Shown: positions 1 through 8,284 of the stretch, piece after piece
Position numbering within the stretch: position 1 is the stretch's first letter
Layout of the letters: the number at the start of each line of letters is the position of its first letter
Source: Acidimicrobiales bacterium
GTDB taxonomy: Bacteria; Actinomycetota; Acidimicrobiia; Acidimicrobiales; Acidimicrobilacustridaceae
Direction of reading: 5' to 3'
DNA length: 42,574 bases
NCBI GenBank assembly: GCA_030830565.1
Contig: JAURMR010000010.1
Span: 1-42,574, forward strand
Translations under genes and position numbers: made by a program
Notes under the pieces: generated by a model
Seen by the model: the letters and a program-made list of their open reading frames with translations, nothing else
Told to the model about the DNA's origin: nothing
Databases searched by the model: none

Positions 1-65
1 ATACGCCCACCAACCTCATTGATGTTGCGCAGGCGCGTTTCACTTTTTGCCGAAACGCGTTTCAC
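1..65 (-). CDS. Possible 5' end of a gene running off the left edge
   Basis: A GTG at 65 opens a frame that stays open to the window edge and would encode a protein starting MKRVSAKSETRLRNINEVGG. An in-frame TAA lies two codons upstream, so this is the first possible start in the frame. AGGA lies seven bases upstream of the GTG and could serve as ribosome-binding site. Only about 21 codons are visible and no family can be recognised. The GTG overlaps the palindrome at 51-64, so the start could be regulated. This may equally be a chance frame. Confidence 0.25.
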   Translation of the reverse strand, partial: MKRVSAKSETRLRNINEVGGR

Positions 66-66
66 T
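34..66. promoter_or_regulatory. Operator-like palindrome with direct repeat
   Basis: CGCGTTTCACT occurs twice, at 34-44 and 56-66, exactly 22 bp apart (about two helical turns). The second copy lies in a perfect 12-bp palindrome, GAAACGCGTTTC (52-63), whose central CG and A/T-rich arms resemble LacI-family operators. No regulator is visible nearby, so the assignment rests on sequence symmetry only. Confidence 0.35.
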
Positions 67-78
67 CCTTATTCCTGT

Positions 79-100
79 AAACCCGCCGACCTGCGGGTTT
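79..100. terminator. Weak terminator-like hairpin
   Basis: AAACCCGC (79-86) and GCGGGTTT (93-100) pair perfectly over 8 bp around a six-base loop. The T-tract is short on the plus strand and absent on the minus strand. It lies downstream of the minus-strand propeller gene ending at 435, though more than 300 bp away. Confidence 0.35.
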
Positions 101-434
101 TGAATTATGCGCCTTCCCCACGAGGGCGGGGATCGACCGGAACGCGGCGCGAAACTCGGCGCAACGGCCCGGAAGCCATGGGGTGAGGCTCGTTCGGGGT
201 CTATCGGGCGGTGGAAGGATCAGTTCAATCGATTCGAAGTTTCGAGCGCTGTTTGGGCGCGCTGAAGCCACCCGGTCCACAATTTGCATCTTGGTTCCAT
301 CGGTGAGAGCGAACTCGCACTCGCTGAGGTTCTAGACACTCTCCTTGTCGGTCTTGGTTCGTTGCGCCCTCAAGACCGGAGTAGTTCCCGCGGACAACAT
401 TCGGTTGTGGTCGGCGGCTCGGAGAGTAGCGAGA
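101..434. other. Gene-poor stretch
   Basis: I see no convincing coding frame here. The only recognisable structure is the 36-bp dispersed repeat at 147-182. A 75-codon minus-strand frame crosses the region but shows no family similarity, and its composition follows the repeat. Confidence 0.5.
147..182. repeat. Dispersed 36-bp repeat, copy A
   Basis: This segment matches 2320-2355 at 32 of 36 positions in the same orientation. Both copies contain CGGCCCGGAAG followed by a CATGGG end. All three frames of the complementary strand are disturbed in one copy or the other, so it is not a shared coding segment. The two copies flank the TolB-like and DUF4287 genes. Confidence 0.6.
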
Positions 435-1544
435 TCAACCAGTGAAGGCAGGCACCACGGGAACTGGTGAACTCGTTGAGGTAGTCGACGAACTCGTCGG
501 CGAAGGGGGTGTCGGGCCGGGACCCCAAGACGGCGTCGAATTCTCGCCGATGCTTGTCAACGCAATCTGGTTGGAACCGTCGGTAGTCATCGTTGTTAGT
601 TGGTAGGTTCCCGACGCACGTGACGCGAAGAGGATGAGCTGCCCATCCGGAGAGAATTTCGGTAGTTTGCTCCGAGTCCCCGAGCTCGTCAGTTGTGTTC
701 GATAAGAACCGTCGGCGTTCATCAAGAAGATCTGATAGTTCGAACCTGAATCCTCGACGTAGACGATCTTCGAGCCATCGGGTGACCACGCCGCAGCGAA
801 GTCGTAACCCTGTCGCGTCGTCAGTCGAGTGCGGTTGGACCCGTCTGCATTCATCGTGCAGATTTCGAGGTTCGAGTCGTTTTCGGGTTCGCAGGTGAAA
901 ACGATTTTCGTTCCGTCAGGTGACCAATTGGGTTCGATGTCGAATCCAGGTGTATTTGTCACGCGAACTTGGTTGGAGCCGTCGGCATCCATCACGTAGA
1001 TCTCCTCGTCGCTGTCACGTCCTGAGGAGAAGACGACCTTCGTGCCGTCGGGCGACCAAGATGGCGATTCATTCTGACCACCAGAGGTGGTGAGTTGCGT
1101 GAGATTCGAACCATCGATGTTCATGATGAAGATCTGGCGGACGCCTCCGACACCTCCTTCGAACACAATTCGATCTCCGCTCGCATTCAACGACGGATAG
1201 GCATCGGTGTCGCTCCGTGTCGTCAGCCGAGTCTGGTTGGAGCCGTCGGCGTCCATTAGGTAGATCTCGTCGTCGCCGTCCCTGTTGCTCGAGAACGCGA
1301 TCTTCCCGTTCGGGCCGGGGAACGTTTCTGAGCCGGCTCGATCAGCCAGAAGTAGAGCCATCGAACTGAAAACCAATACGAGAATCGAAACCGATGCGAA
1401 TGTCTTGGAAGTATGCACGATCGCAGTCTGCCGCAATCGCGCATTACTTCCAAACACCGATTCTGGGGCAAACGTAATTGCGGGCGAGATGGGAGAAGGA
1501 CGCGTTTGAACGGTCTTGAGACTCGCCCGAGACCAGTCAGACAC
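435..1544 (-). CDS. Exported TolB-like (PD40) beta-propeller protein
   Basis: The 369-residue product has a hydrophobic export segment near residues 49-66, then about six PD40/TolB-type blades recognisable by repeated DADGSN.TRLT and SPDGTKIVF motifs. A Ser/Thr/Pro linker follows and the protein ends PVVPAFTG. PD40 propellers usually bind protein or carbohydrate partners outside the cytoplasm; no catalytic residues are visible. The GTG start at 1544 has GAGG six bases upstream. A start at GTG 1418 would give a more normal signal peptide but lacks a ribosome-binding site. The last eight residues are nearly identical to those of the unrelated propeller ending at 3686, which suggests a common sorting signal. 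Confidence 0.85.
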   Translation of the reverse strand: MSDWSRASLKTVQTRPSPISPAITFAPESVFGSNARLRQTAIVHTSKTFASVSILVLVFSSMALLLADRAGSETFPGPNGKIAFSSNRDGDDEIYLMDADGSNQTRLTTRSDTDAYPSLNASGDRIVFEGGVGGVRQIFIMNIDGSNLTQLTTSGGQNESPSWSPDGTKVVFSSGRDSDEEIYVMDADGSNQVRVTNTPGFDIEPNWSPDGTKIVFTCEPENDSNLEICTMNADGSNRTRLTTRQGYDFAAAWSPDGSKIVYVEDSGSNYQIFLMNADGSYRTQLTSSGTRSKLPKFSPDGQLILFASRASGTYQLTTMTTDGSNQIALTSIGENSTPSWGPGPTPPSPTSSSTTSTSSPVPVVPAFTG

Positions 1545-1735
1545 ACTTCGCCTCGCAGAACGAAAAGGTGGAACCCATCACCTCCCGATTTCTCGAAAGG
1601 GCTACTTCAAGAGATTCTTTGCACGCGAAAACCGATTGCCGGTCCTGTTACGAACTTCGGTGCACCGACCGCTTTCCTCGCAGGCGGAAGTATCGATCCA
1701 TCCCCGATGCTGCTGGCCTCTTCAAGTGATCGTTT

Positions 1736-1741
1736 TAAGAT
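1736..1741 (+). promoter_or_regulatory. -10 box, leaderless promoter of the DUF4287 gene
   Basis: TAAGAT is followed by six bases and then the ATG at 1748, so transcription should begin at or next to the start codon. No Shine-Dalgarno sequence is present. Confidence 0.45.
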
Positions 1742-1747
1742 CAAGTA

Positions 1748-2302
1748 ATGAGCGCCAGTTCCGGTGATCGTTCCAAGCACTTCCCTGCCATTGAGCGCAA
1801 GCATGATCAGCCGATGCAGTATTGGTTTGACCTTTTGGCGGAACACGGCGAGGCAAAGTACGACGAACAGATGGCGCTTCTGCGCGACGGGCATGGGTTT
1901 AGCCAAGCTCACGCCAATGCGGTGGTGATGACTCATCGCGGGTCTACAACTACTCGACGCTTCGCTGATCCCGCGGCGTATTTCGCGTCGCTTGACCCGG
2001 CCAAAGCGGCCACTGCGCAGGCGATTTTTGCGGCGATTCAGAAGAGGGTGAAAGGGCTCGAACTTGTCACGGCATGGAATCAGCCGATGCTTCGAAATGA
2101 GTCCGGCTATGTGTTCGGACTCAGCGCTGCGACTGCGCATCTCACGCTTAGCCCGTTGAGTAGTGAAGTGATGGCGCAGTTCGCCGACCGCCTCGCAGGC
2201 CTGAAAGTGAACAAGAAGACCTTCAGCGTGCCCATTGGTTGGAAAGTCGATGCTGCGTTGCTGCAGGACATGGCAGAGGCGCGAATCGTCGAACTCGGCT
2301 GA
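1748..2302 (+). CDS. DUF4287 and DUF1801-like protein
   Basis: The 184-residue cytoplasmic protein has an N-terminal DUF4287 domain (about residues 15-65; KHDQPMQYWFDLL and GFSQAHANAVV motifs) and a C-terminal YdhG/DUF1801-like domain (about residues 72-178; WNQPML, LTLSPLS and FSVPIGWKVD). Both domain families occur in small actinobacterial proteins of unknown biochemical role, and no enzymatic residues can be named. It is monocistronic, with a leaderless-type -10 box just upstream. The dispersed repeat copy B begins 18 bp after its stop codon. Confidence 0.85.
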   Translation: MSASSGDRSKHFPAIERKHDQPMQYWFDLLAEHGEAKYDEQMALLRDGHGFSQAHANAVVMTHRGSTTTRRFADPAAYFASLDPAKAATAQAIFAAIQKRVKGLELVTAWNQPMLRNESGYVFGLSAATAHLTLSPLSSEVMAQFADRLAGLKVNKKTFSVPIGWKVDAALLQDMAEARIVELG

Positions 2303-2319
2303 GAAGCGGGCCGAGTCAG

Positions 2320-2355
2320 GCGCGAATCTCGGCGCGTCGGCCCGGAAGTCATGGG
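2320..2355. repeat. Dispersed 36-bp repeat, copy B
   Basis: Second copy of the repeat at 147-182, with four mismatches and the same orientation. It lies between the DUF4287 gene and the seven-blade propeller gene. Confidence 0.6.
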
Positions 2356-2489
2356 CGAACCCCCTTCGCGGTGATGCCCAGGTCGAGAAGTTGTCCACCA
2401 GGCGCTACGCCACATCCGCGCTGGTGATGGCGCTCTCCGTTATCGTCTGAATTCAGCGGAGTGCCTCTGATCCATCCTTTGGAGACCCC

Positions 2490-3686
2490 GTGATCGCACG
2501 TAAGCCAGTCGTCGTCCTTGCATTGCTTGTGTCGTTCGTGTTCGGCTCGATCGTCGTTGCAAACCCTGCGGGCGCAACGATCAATTCAGCGGTCATCGTG
2601 CCGAGCCCTAATGTTGGTTCTTCCGCGAGTCAACTGGTTGCGGTGGACTGTGTGAGCGAGTCGTGGTGTGTCGCTGTCGGAACTGCGACCGTCTCGACCG
2701 CGAGCCGGGCGCTCATTGAAGTGTGGGATGGCGCAGCGTGGTCAGTGATGTCGAGCTCGAATTCCGGTGTTACCGACGGTCTTTCTTCCGTGTCATGTGT
2801 GAGCGCGTCATGGTGCGCTGCAGTTGGTCTTAGCAACACGGGCTCGAATCACGTGACGTTGGCAGAAGTCTGGGACGGAACGACGTGGTCGATTGTGTCA
2901 AGTCCGAATGCCGGCAATGTCAATGACAGGTTCAATTCCATCTCGTGTGTGAGTCAGTCGTTCTGTGTCGCTGTTGGAACGACTCAAGTGGGTTCGATCG
3001 ATCAGACGTTGATCGAAGTGTGGAACGGGAGTTCGTGGTCAATCGTTTCAAGCCCCAGTCCAGGTCCTGACGGCAGCACCCTCTGGGACGTGGGGTGTTT
3101 GAGTCAGTCGTGGTGCGTTGCGGTTGGCAAAACAGTGTCAAATTCAGCAACAGAGACGTTGGTCGAAGGTTGGAATGGGTCGACGTGGTCAGTGGTGTCG
3201 AGTCCGAATGCCGGCACAATCTTCGACTACTTAGGTTCTGTTTCGTGTGTGAGCCAAACGTGGTGCGTCGCGGTGGGAGTGTCACAGCAGGGATCTGTGG
3301 GTCGGAACTTGGTGGAGACGTGGAATGGGTCGACGTGGTCTGTGGTGTCGAGTCCGAATGTTGGCGCTGGTGCCAACAATTTGTATTCGGTGTCGTGTGT
3401 GAACCAGTCGTCGTGTGCTGCAGTCGGCGTAGTCAACAATGGCAGTAACGATGCAATGTTGATTCAGGCATGGAATGGTTCAAGTTGGTCGATCGTCTCA
3501 AGCCCAAGTACATCGCGTAACAACTTCTTGGGCGGGGTGTCATGCATGAGCGACTCGAAGTGTTTTGCGGCTGGGACCTTTACCTCCTCACCTGTCGAAA
3601 CGTTGACGGTGATGTTGAACGGTTCTGGGTCATCGCCGTCAACGACTGTGCCTTCGGATCCTGTCGTGCCAACTTTCACTGGTTGA
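2490..3686 (+). CDS. Secreted seven-repeat, disulfide-rich beta-propeller-like protein
   Basis: The 398-residue product has a Sec signal peptide (residues 1 to about 29, ending NPAGA) and seven repeats of about 49 residues. Each has the form SVSCvsqsWCvAVG...LiEvWNGssWSvVSSPN.G. Each repeat carries two cysteines six positions apart (C-x5-C), likely a disulfide outside the cell. Seven repeats suggest a closed seven-bladed propeller. The last repeat runs into a Ser/Thr/Pro linker and the terminal sequence PVVPTFTG. The GTG start is chosen because GGAG lies five bases upstream and the signal peptide starts there. The DNA of neighbouring repeats is similar, pointing to internal duplication. The function is probably adhesion or ligand binding, but this is inferred. 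Confidence 0.85.
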   Translation: MIARKPVVVLALLVSFVFGSIVVANPAGATINSAVIVPSPNVGSSASQLVAVDCVSESWCVAVGTATVSTASRALIEVWDGAAWSVMSSSNSGVTDGLSSVSCVSASWCAAVGLSNTGSNHVTLAEVWDGTTWSIVSSPNAGNVNDRFNSISCVSQSFCVAVGTTQVGSIDQTLIEVWNGSSWSIVSSPSPGPDGSTLWDVGCLSQSWCVAVGKTVSNSATETLVEGWNGSTWSVVSSPNAGTIFDYLGSVSCVSQTWCVAVGVSQQGSVGRNLVETWNGSTWSVVSSPNVGAGANNLYSVSCVNQSSCAAVGVVNNGSNDAMLIQAWNGSSWSIVSSPSTSRNNFLGGVSCMSDSKCFAAGTFTSSPVETLTVMLNGSGSSPSTTVPSDPVVPTFTG

Positions 3687-3690
3687 CAGT

Positions 3691-4317
3691 TCAGAACTGC
3701 GGAGTTGCGCCCTCGACCTTTGCGTCGGGATTCGTTGCAGGGTCGCCTTCTGGGAGCAGACCTTCCATCCACGGCCCCATTTTCCAATCGGGCACGGGTG
3801 GTTCGTGCGTTTCGCTCGGAACAAAGGTTGAGCGTTCCACGAGTTCGTAGTGATGCACGTACCGACGACAATTGACGAAGACCTGTTCGGCCCGAACTCG
3901 AACGACCATTTTCGTTCCGGGGAAGAGGGCGAGTGCGTCGTCGTCGGTTTCGATTGTCGCGGTGCCGTTCAGTCGCAATCGTGTTCCATCGGTGAAGTTC
4001 ACAAAGAGCAGTCCGACATTTGGATTGACCGTGATGTTGCCGGTGCTGAGGAACATTCCATTTCCGTCGTACACGGGGAAGATGATCGTGTGTTGATCAA
4101 TCACACGCACGAAGCCAGGTTCGCCCCCTTTGTACGAGCACTCGGGTCGGCCATGTTCGTCGGCAGTCGCGAGGAAGAACATGTCCCTGGCTTCGATGAA
4201 GCGCGCGAGGTCTTCGGATATCTCGTCGGTGGTGATGTCGGCGAGTAAACCTGCAAGACGTGTTGAATCGAACTGTTCCTGTAGTTCGATTTGTCCGCTG
4301 TGGTAGTCGCGTCCCAT
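3691..4317 (-). CDS. Pyridoxamine 5'-phosphate oxidase-like FMN-binding protein
   Basis: The 208-residue protein has the split-barrel fold of PNPOx-like flavin proteins: FLATADEHGRPECSYKGGEPGFVRV, then the IIFPVYDGNGMFLSTGNI segment and NVGLLFVNF. These are the FMN-contacting strands of the family found in small actinobacterial oxidoreductases acting on F420, FMN or haem-type substrates. The exact substrate cannot be told. The frame opens at GTG 4350, but ATG 4317 has GAGG six bases upstream and the GTG has no ribosome-binding site. It converges on the propeller gene with only four bases between the stop codons. Confidence 0.85.
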   Translation of the reverse strand: MGRDYHSGQIELQEQFDSTRLAGLLADITTDEISEDLARFIEARDMFFLATADEHGRPECSYKGGEPGFVRVIDQHTIIFPVYDGNGMFLSTGNITVNPNVGLLFVNFTDGTRLRLNGTATIETDDDALALFPGTKMVVRVRAEQVFVNCRRYVHHYELVERSTFVPSETHEPPVPDWKMGPWMEGLLPEGDPATNPDAKVEGATPQF

Positions 4318-4459
4318 GGGTGGCCTCGTTTCGTTGATGTCGGAACCCACGTTCGCAGGTTGCGGGTGTGAGCGAGAGCTTCCTGTTTCAGCTTGCTGAC
4401 GAGCAGTTCTGAATCGGGAATGAGTCGTTTGACCTATTCACGCCATTGCCGGCGATCTC

Positions 4460-4465
4460 TACACT
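4460..4465 (+). promoter_or_regulatory. -10 box, leaderless promoter of the DUF222-HNH gene
   Basis: TACACT is followed by seven bases and the ATG at 4473. It supports that ATG over the upstream TTG at 4446, which would lie before the expected transcription start. Confidence 0.45.
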
Positions 4466-4472
4466 CGAACAC

Positions 4473-5894
4473 ATGTTCGATACCGCTACGTCCGATTGCA
4501 TCGAGGTGAACAGCTCCATCGGGAGCGGTTGCGACGTTTCTCTTGGCGTGGCGTCGCCGCTTGCGCAGTTGCAGCGGGCGGTCGATGCGCTCTCGGAGTG
4601 GGGCGTGTCTGCCGATGGGCAGTCGTTGGTGGTGTTGCGTCGTGAGATTGATCGGTTGAGCGCGCTCTTGGTTGAGGCCGAGGTTCGGTTCGATAGTGGT
4701 GAGGTGTGGCGAAACGATGGCGCGGGGTCGTTTCGTGGGTGGTTGCGTGACCGTGCAGAGTTGGGATTGAAGGCGGCGACAGTCGAGGCGCGTCGGGTGG
4801 AACGTTTGGAGGCGTGGCCTGAGGTAGCGGCGGCGTGGGTTGAAGGTCGGTTGTGTGGCACAAAGGTCGATGCATTGGTGACGGGTGTGCCGCGTCGGTT
4901 TGTATCGTTGTTTGCCGATCACGCAGCGGGTGTGGTGAAGGCGATTGCACCGTTAGATGTCGAACAAACCACGGTGGCGGTGCGCCAGTGGGTGCGTGCT
5001 GCCGAAGCGGCCGATGGTGCTGAGGAGTTTCGTGAACGTCCGTCTGGTGTGTATCTCGATGCCGGGTTTGATGGTTCGTTTGTGTTGAACGGTGTGTTGA
5101 ATTCGACTGAAGCAGCGATTGTCGATGCCACGTTGCGGGTCTTCGATGTGCCCGACGCGCTCGATGAACACGGCGAGATTGTTGGTGATGTGCGCACACG
5201 CGCGAAACGTCAGGTCGACGCGCTCGTCGCAGCGTGTGAGTTTGCGCTGAATAACCGTGAAGGAACGGGCGAGTCGGGTCGGTTTCAGCCGCATGTGTCG
5301 CTGGTCTTCGATGTGCAACAGCTGCGTGCTGCTGGTTTGGCTGGTGCCGGGGTGGGTTCGCTGGCAGATGTCGACGTGTTGGCCGAACGCAACGAATGGT
5401 CATCTGCCGAGAAGGCCTGGTTCGCTGATGCGTTGAGCTTGCATGGCGATGGTGTGACTGGTGAAGGAATGCTGGTTGATGCCACGGCGATGTCGGCACT
5501 GTCGTGTGACTCGGTTGTGCATGCGTTGCTTACAAACGGTTCGCAGGTGCTGCGGATGGGTCGAAGCGAACGAACTGCGAAACCCTGGCAACGAAAAGCG
5601 ATTGTTGCCCGAGACCGGCATTGTCGAGCACCGGGATGTCGTACAAAACCGAAATTCTGCGATGTCCATCATGTCGATCACTGGATCAATGGAGGAAAAA
5701 CCGATGTCGACCGGATGGTGTTGTTATGCGGCACGCACCATCGCGAGTTTCATAAACCCGGTTACCGAATGGAATTCGCCGAAGACGGCGCATTCACCGT
5801 GCACTCCCCGAACGGGTGGAGTCGGTCAACCCTGCCCGAACACCTCGAGAAACCAGTGTTTCGGAAAGGCGAATGCAGCGACGACGGGTTCTGA
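4473..5894 (+). CDS. DUF222 domain HNH endonuclease-like protein (13E12 repeat family)
   Basis: The 473-residue protein has a long helical DUF222 region followed by a C-terminal HNH nuclease domain. The nuclease domain shows RDRHCRAPGC, then CDVHHVDHWINGGKTDVDRMVLLCGTHH, with the conserved His-His pair and the CxxC/CxxH zinc ligands. This family is multicopy in actinobacterial genomes and is related to mycobacterial 13E12 repeats; its members are thought to be DNA nucleases, possibly selfish, but the role is not established. The ATG at 4473 is preferred (leaderless -10 box; family members often begin MFD). The last codons lie in a 15-bp tandem repeat that continues past the stop. Confidence 0.92.
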   Translation: MFDTATSDCIEVNSSIGSGCDVSLGVASPLAQLQRAVDALSEWGVSADGQSLVVLRREIDRLSALLVEAEVRFDSGEVWRNDGAGSFRGWLRDRAELGLKAATVEARRVERLEAWPEVAAAWVEGRLCGTKVDALVTGVPRRFVSLFADHAAGVVKAIAPLDVEQTTVAVRQWVRAAEAADGAEEFRERPSGVYLDAGFDGSFVLNGVLNSTEAAIVDATLRVFDVPDALDEHGEIVGDVRTRAKRQVDALVAACEFALNNREGTGESGRFQPHVSLVFDVQQLRAAGLAGAGVGSLADVDVLAERNEWSSAEKAWFADALSLHGDGVTGEGMLVDATAMSALSCDSVVHALLTNGSQVLRMGRSERTAKPWQRKAIVARDRHCRAPGCRTKPKFCDVHHVDHWINGGKTDVDRMVLLCGTHHREFHKPGYRMEFAEDGAFTVHSPNGWSRSTLPEHLEKPVFRKGECSDDGF

Positions 5895-5921
5895 GACGAT
5901 GGGCTCTGAGACGACGGGTCT
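5881..5921. repeat. 15-bp tandem repeat across a convergent gene junction
   Basis: ACGACGGGTTCTGAG (5881-5895), ACGATGGGCTCTGAG (5896-5910) and ACGACGGGTCT (5911-5921) form 2.7 imperfect copies. The array covers the stop codons of both the HNH gene (5892-5894) and the converging lipoprotein gene (5920-5922). Confidence 0.75.
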
Positions 5922-6924
5922 ACGAAACCGCCGACGCCCGAAAGCACCCGATGAAGTAGGGGAACTCAGAAGTGGCGGAGTAGTGGTACATCTCGACAAC
6001 TTTGCCGTCGAGATTGATGCGTGAGGTTCGCCCGTGGCACTGGTCAAGGTCAGCGTTGGTCGGAAGGTTCCCGCTGGCGTCACGCTCGACGACGATGGGG
6101 TAGCCGTCGTAGGCATAGCCAACAACGGTGGAAGATCCGGTGGCGGCGTTGCGAATACAGGAGGGGATGTCGTGGTAGTGGTACACGCTGGTTCGCTGCG
6201 GGTGTCCGTCGCATTTGTCTTGAGTTTCGTAGGCAACGGCGTCGCGATTGAGTTCATCGAGCGAGGCAAAAAGCGAGACCCCGTTCTTTAAGACGCCGAC
6301 ACGACCCTTACCAAGGCACGTCGGTGTGACTGCGGCGGTTGGGTTCACCGGAAGTGAAAGCTTCACGTCACTGCTGGCAATTCGATTTGGATTTCGGTCA
6401 TACGCGTAGGCAGGGTCGCTTGAGGCGATGGGGAATGTTCCCGTGACCTCACCAACCGGAAGTCCATTGCTCGTGATGTTGCGTGTCGAACCGCTGACCG
6501 TTTCCGAATACGACGCCATTGGCCAGGAAACCGCTCCCTGAACCGAAATCTTCTTGGTCAGGTCCCAAGTGCCTGCGGTTTCATTGAGCCACGGGCCGGC
6601 GGCATGAGCGCCACCGCCCCGGGAGTTCCCTGCGTCGCACGCGAAGAGTCCTCCAACCGAGGCGCCGGTGAGAGACACCTTTGAAGTACCGATCGGAAGT
6701 TTCGTTGTGTCGGCTGGTGGTCCGACCCAGGTGTTCACGATCAAATCGCCGGTAGCCGACGCTGGCGATGTTGAGGACGATGATCTAGAAGACTCCGATG
6801 CGGAGCTTGAAGGCGCGGAATTACTTGAGCTCGAACATGACGCAAACACGAGTGGTGCAATGAGTGCAAAGCCGAGCGCAAGAGCGATCACAACAACGTT
6901 GCGGAATTGGTAGTCACGTTTCAT
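5920..6924 (-). CDS. YHYH domain lipoprotein
   Basis: The 334-residue protein begins with a lipoprotein signal peptide ending FASC, then a Ser-rich linker. The rest matches the YHYH family: VYHYHDIPSC, GYAYDGYPI, LDQCHG and a final YHYSATSEFPYFIGCF, where the second motif is usually YHYH. Members are surface proteins of unknown function with conserved cysteines and histidines that could bind metal. The frame opens at 6966, but ATG 6924 gives a proper signal peptide, whereas the upstream ATG adds 14 residues that would spoil it. The FUSC-like gene lies 84 bp upstream on the same strand, and the pair may be co-transcribed. Confidence 0.88.
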   Translation of the reverse strand: MKRDYQFRNVVVIALALGFALIAPLVFASCSSSSNSAPSSSASESSRSSSSTSPASATGDLIVNTWVGPPADTTKLPIGTSKVSLTGASVGGLFACDAGNSRGGGAHAAGPWLNETAGTWDLTKKISVQGAVSWPMASYSETVSGSTRNITSNGLPVGEVTGTFPIASSDPAYAYDRNPNRIASSDVKLSLPVNPTAAVTPTCLGKGRVGVLKNGVSLFASLDELNRDAVAYETQDKCDGHPQRTSVYHYHDIPSCIRNAATGSSTVVGYAYDGYPIVVERDASGNLPTNADLDQCHGRTSRINLDGKVVEMYHYSATSEFPYFIGCFRASAVS

Positions 6925-7008
6925 GAGGTTCTCGCTCGGTGGTTTCGTTCGGGGCGGGAGCGCCATTCGCTCCGTCAGGACGTTGCGGCATTGCTCTTTG
7001 AGGCAGGT

Positions 7009-8220
7009 CTACGAGTGCACGACTGCAGTGTCGTTCTGCGTACTCGCTGCTCTGAGGCGACCGGCACCAATGGTGATGCCTGCTGCGATGATGACAAGCG
7101 CGGCGCCAACGAGATTGTCGACCAAACGCTGTTTGCCGATATCGCTGGCCGCACTCATGGTGTACGCGTTGAGTAGCGCCGCGGTAGGCGTGATGAGGAT
7201 GTAATAGATCCATTGACGCGGACTGAATTTCGCGATGATTGCGCCCACGCCAAACACTGCACCGACGATGTACAAGTTGACGGGCATTGGAATGCCGACC
7301 ACTTCGGTGTACTTCGCGTGTCCCATGAGCGCCATGAGTCCGATGAGCGCAACAAGGCCTCCAAACGTTCCAAGCACACGCTGAAGCGTGAGTTTCCACT
7401 CAATATCGCTGCCAACTTGAGTCAGCACAAGGATCGTGGCGATGAAGAATGATCCCGAGGTTTGCTTGGGGTGGTCAATGAAGTAGTACATCGCCACGCC
7501 GGTTAAGACGCAGATCGTGATCGTGTAATTGAGCGCTTCGCTGCGCGGGTTTGGTTTGGGCGTCGGAAGATCGCGCTTGCGGAGGACGAAGTGCAGGAGC
7601 ACGACAGGGACAATCGCTCCGACAAAGAAAAAGACGATGACCCATGTGAGATACGTGGTGTCGAGACGCAGGTCGACCATGGCGTGATGAATGGTGGTGG
7701 CGTTTGAACTGGAGGATCCGCCTCCGCTTCCACTGGCTTGAGCCTTGCTCAATGCATCGGACAGCGTCAGTCCGTTATTGGTGATGATGGTTTTGAGTTG
7801 CCCGAGTTCCATTCGGGGAAGCCACGGAATCGGCGACAGCATCGGCCAGGCCAAGAAAATTGGTACGAGCATGCTTGCGCGGTGCAGACCAAACAGCGAG
7901 AGGCGCCCAACCATGAGTGTCATCAGAATCATCAGGACCGCACCGGTAATGGGCGAGAGGCCAGCGACGATTGCGAGCGGCGCGAGTAGTGCAGCAACCA
8001 GCGACGTGAGGATGCCAACGCGGAGGCCGCCCGCAAGCAGCGCAAATGCGCCGATCAGTGCGCCCATTGCTGCGTAGGTCGCTGAGGGTTGTTTCGTGAT
8101 GATGAGCAGCACGGCCGCCGGCACGATGATCAGCGAAAAGAGGGCAAGAGCAATGCCCGTCCGCCGCATGACGATTGCCGCACGGGGCATCTTCGGCGTG
8201 GTGTCTTGAACTGAAGTCAT
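7009..8220 (-). CDS. FUSC-like integral membrane protein
   Basis: The 403-residue protein has about ten hydrophobic segments in two halves separated by a Ser/Gly-rich extracytoplasmic loop (around residue 165). The second half carries the FUSC/aromatic-acid-exporter hallmark LQRVLGTFGGLVALIG followed by YYILITPTAALLNAY. FUSC proteins export aromatic or fusaric acids, but this one lacks the usual large cytoplasmic domain, so transport activity is inferred. The ATG at 8220 is chosen because GGAG lies seven bases upstream. It is divergent from the sigma-factor gene with 99 bp between the starts. Confidence 0.8.
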   Translation of the reverse strand: MTSVQDTTPKMPRAAIVMRRTGIALALFSLIIVPAAVLLIITKQPSATYAAMGALIGAFALLAGGLRVGILTSLVAALLAPLAIVAGLSPITGAVLMILMTLMVGRLSLFGLHRASMLVPIFLAWPMLSPIPWLPRMELGQLKTIITNNGLTLSDALSKAQASGSGGGSSSSNATTIHHAMVDLRLDTTYLTWVIVFFFVGAIVPVVLLHFVLRKRDLPTPKPNPRSEALNYTITICVLTGVAMYYFIDHPKQTSGSFFIATILVLTQVGSDIEWKLTLQRVLGTFGGLVALIGLMALMGHAKYTEVVGIPMPVNLYIVGAVFGVGAIIAKFSPRQWIYYILITPTAALLNAYTMSAASDIGKQRLVDNLVGAALVIIAAGITIGAGRLRAASTQNDTAVVHS

Positions 8221-8284
8221 CAGAAATCTCCGTCGCAGGCGACTGTGCATCGCAAAGTGGGGGCGAACCTACTTCGGATGGCCA

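Noticed and set aside
1607-2398. Open minus-strand frame of 263 codons
   Set aside because: Antisense to the DUF4287 gene, whose two domains are clear.
2640-3600. Regularly spaced DNA repeats considered as a CRISPR array
   Set aside because: The repeats are about 150 bp, imperfect and in frame with protein repeats of a propeller; no conserved short repeat with unique spacers.
3687-3699. CAGTTC/GAACTG palindrome between convergent genes
   Set aside because: Six-bp arms with a one-base centre cannot form a normal RNA hairpin and there is no regulator or promoter here; it includes a stop codon and may be chance.
4486-5499. Open minus-strand frame of 337 codons
   Set aside because: Opposite the DUF222-HNH gene; the translation is extremely rich in Pro, His, Thr and Arg, typical of an antisense frame.
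4473-5894. DUF222-HNH gene considered as part of a mobile element or intein
   Set aside because: No terminal repeats, integrase or host-gene interruption around it; it is a free-standing gene of a multicopy family.
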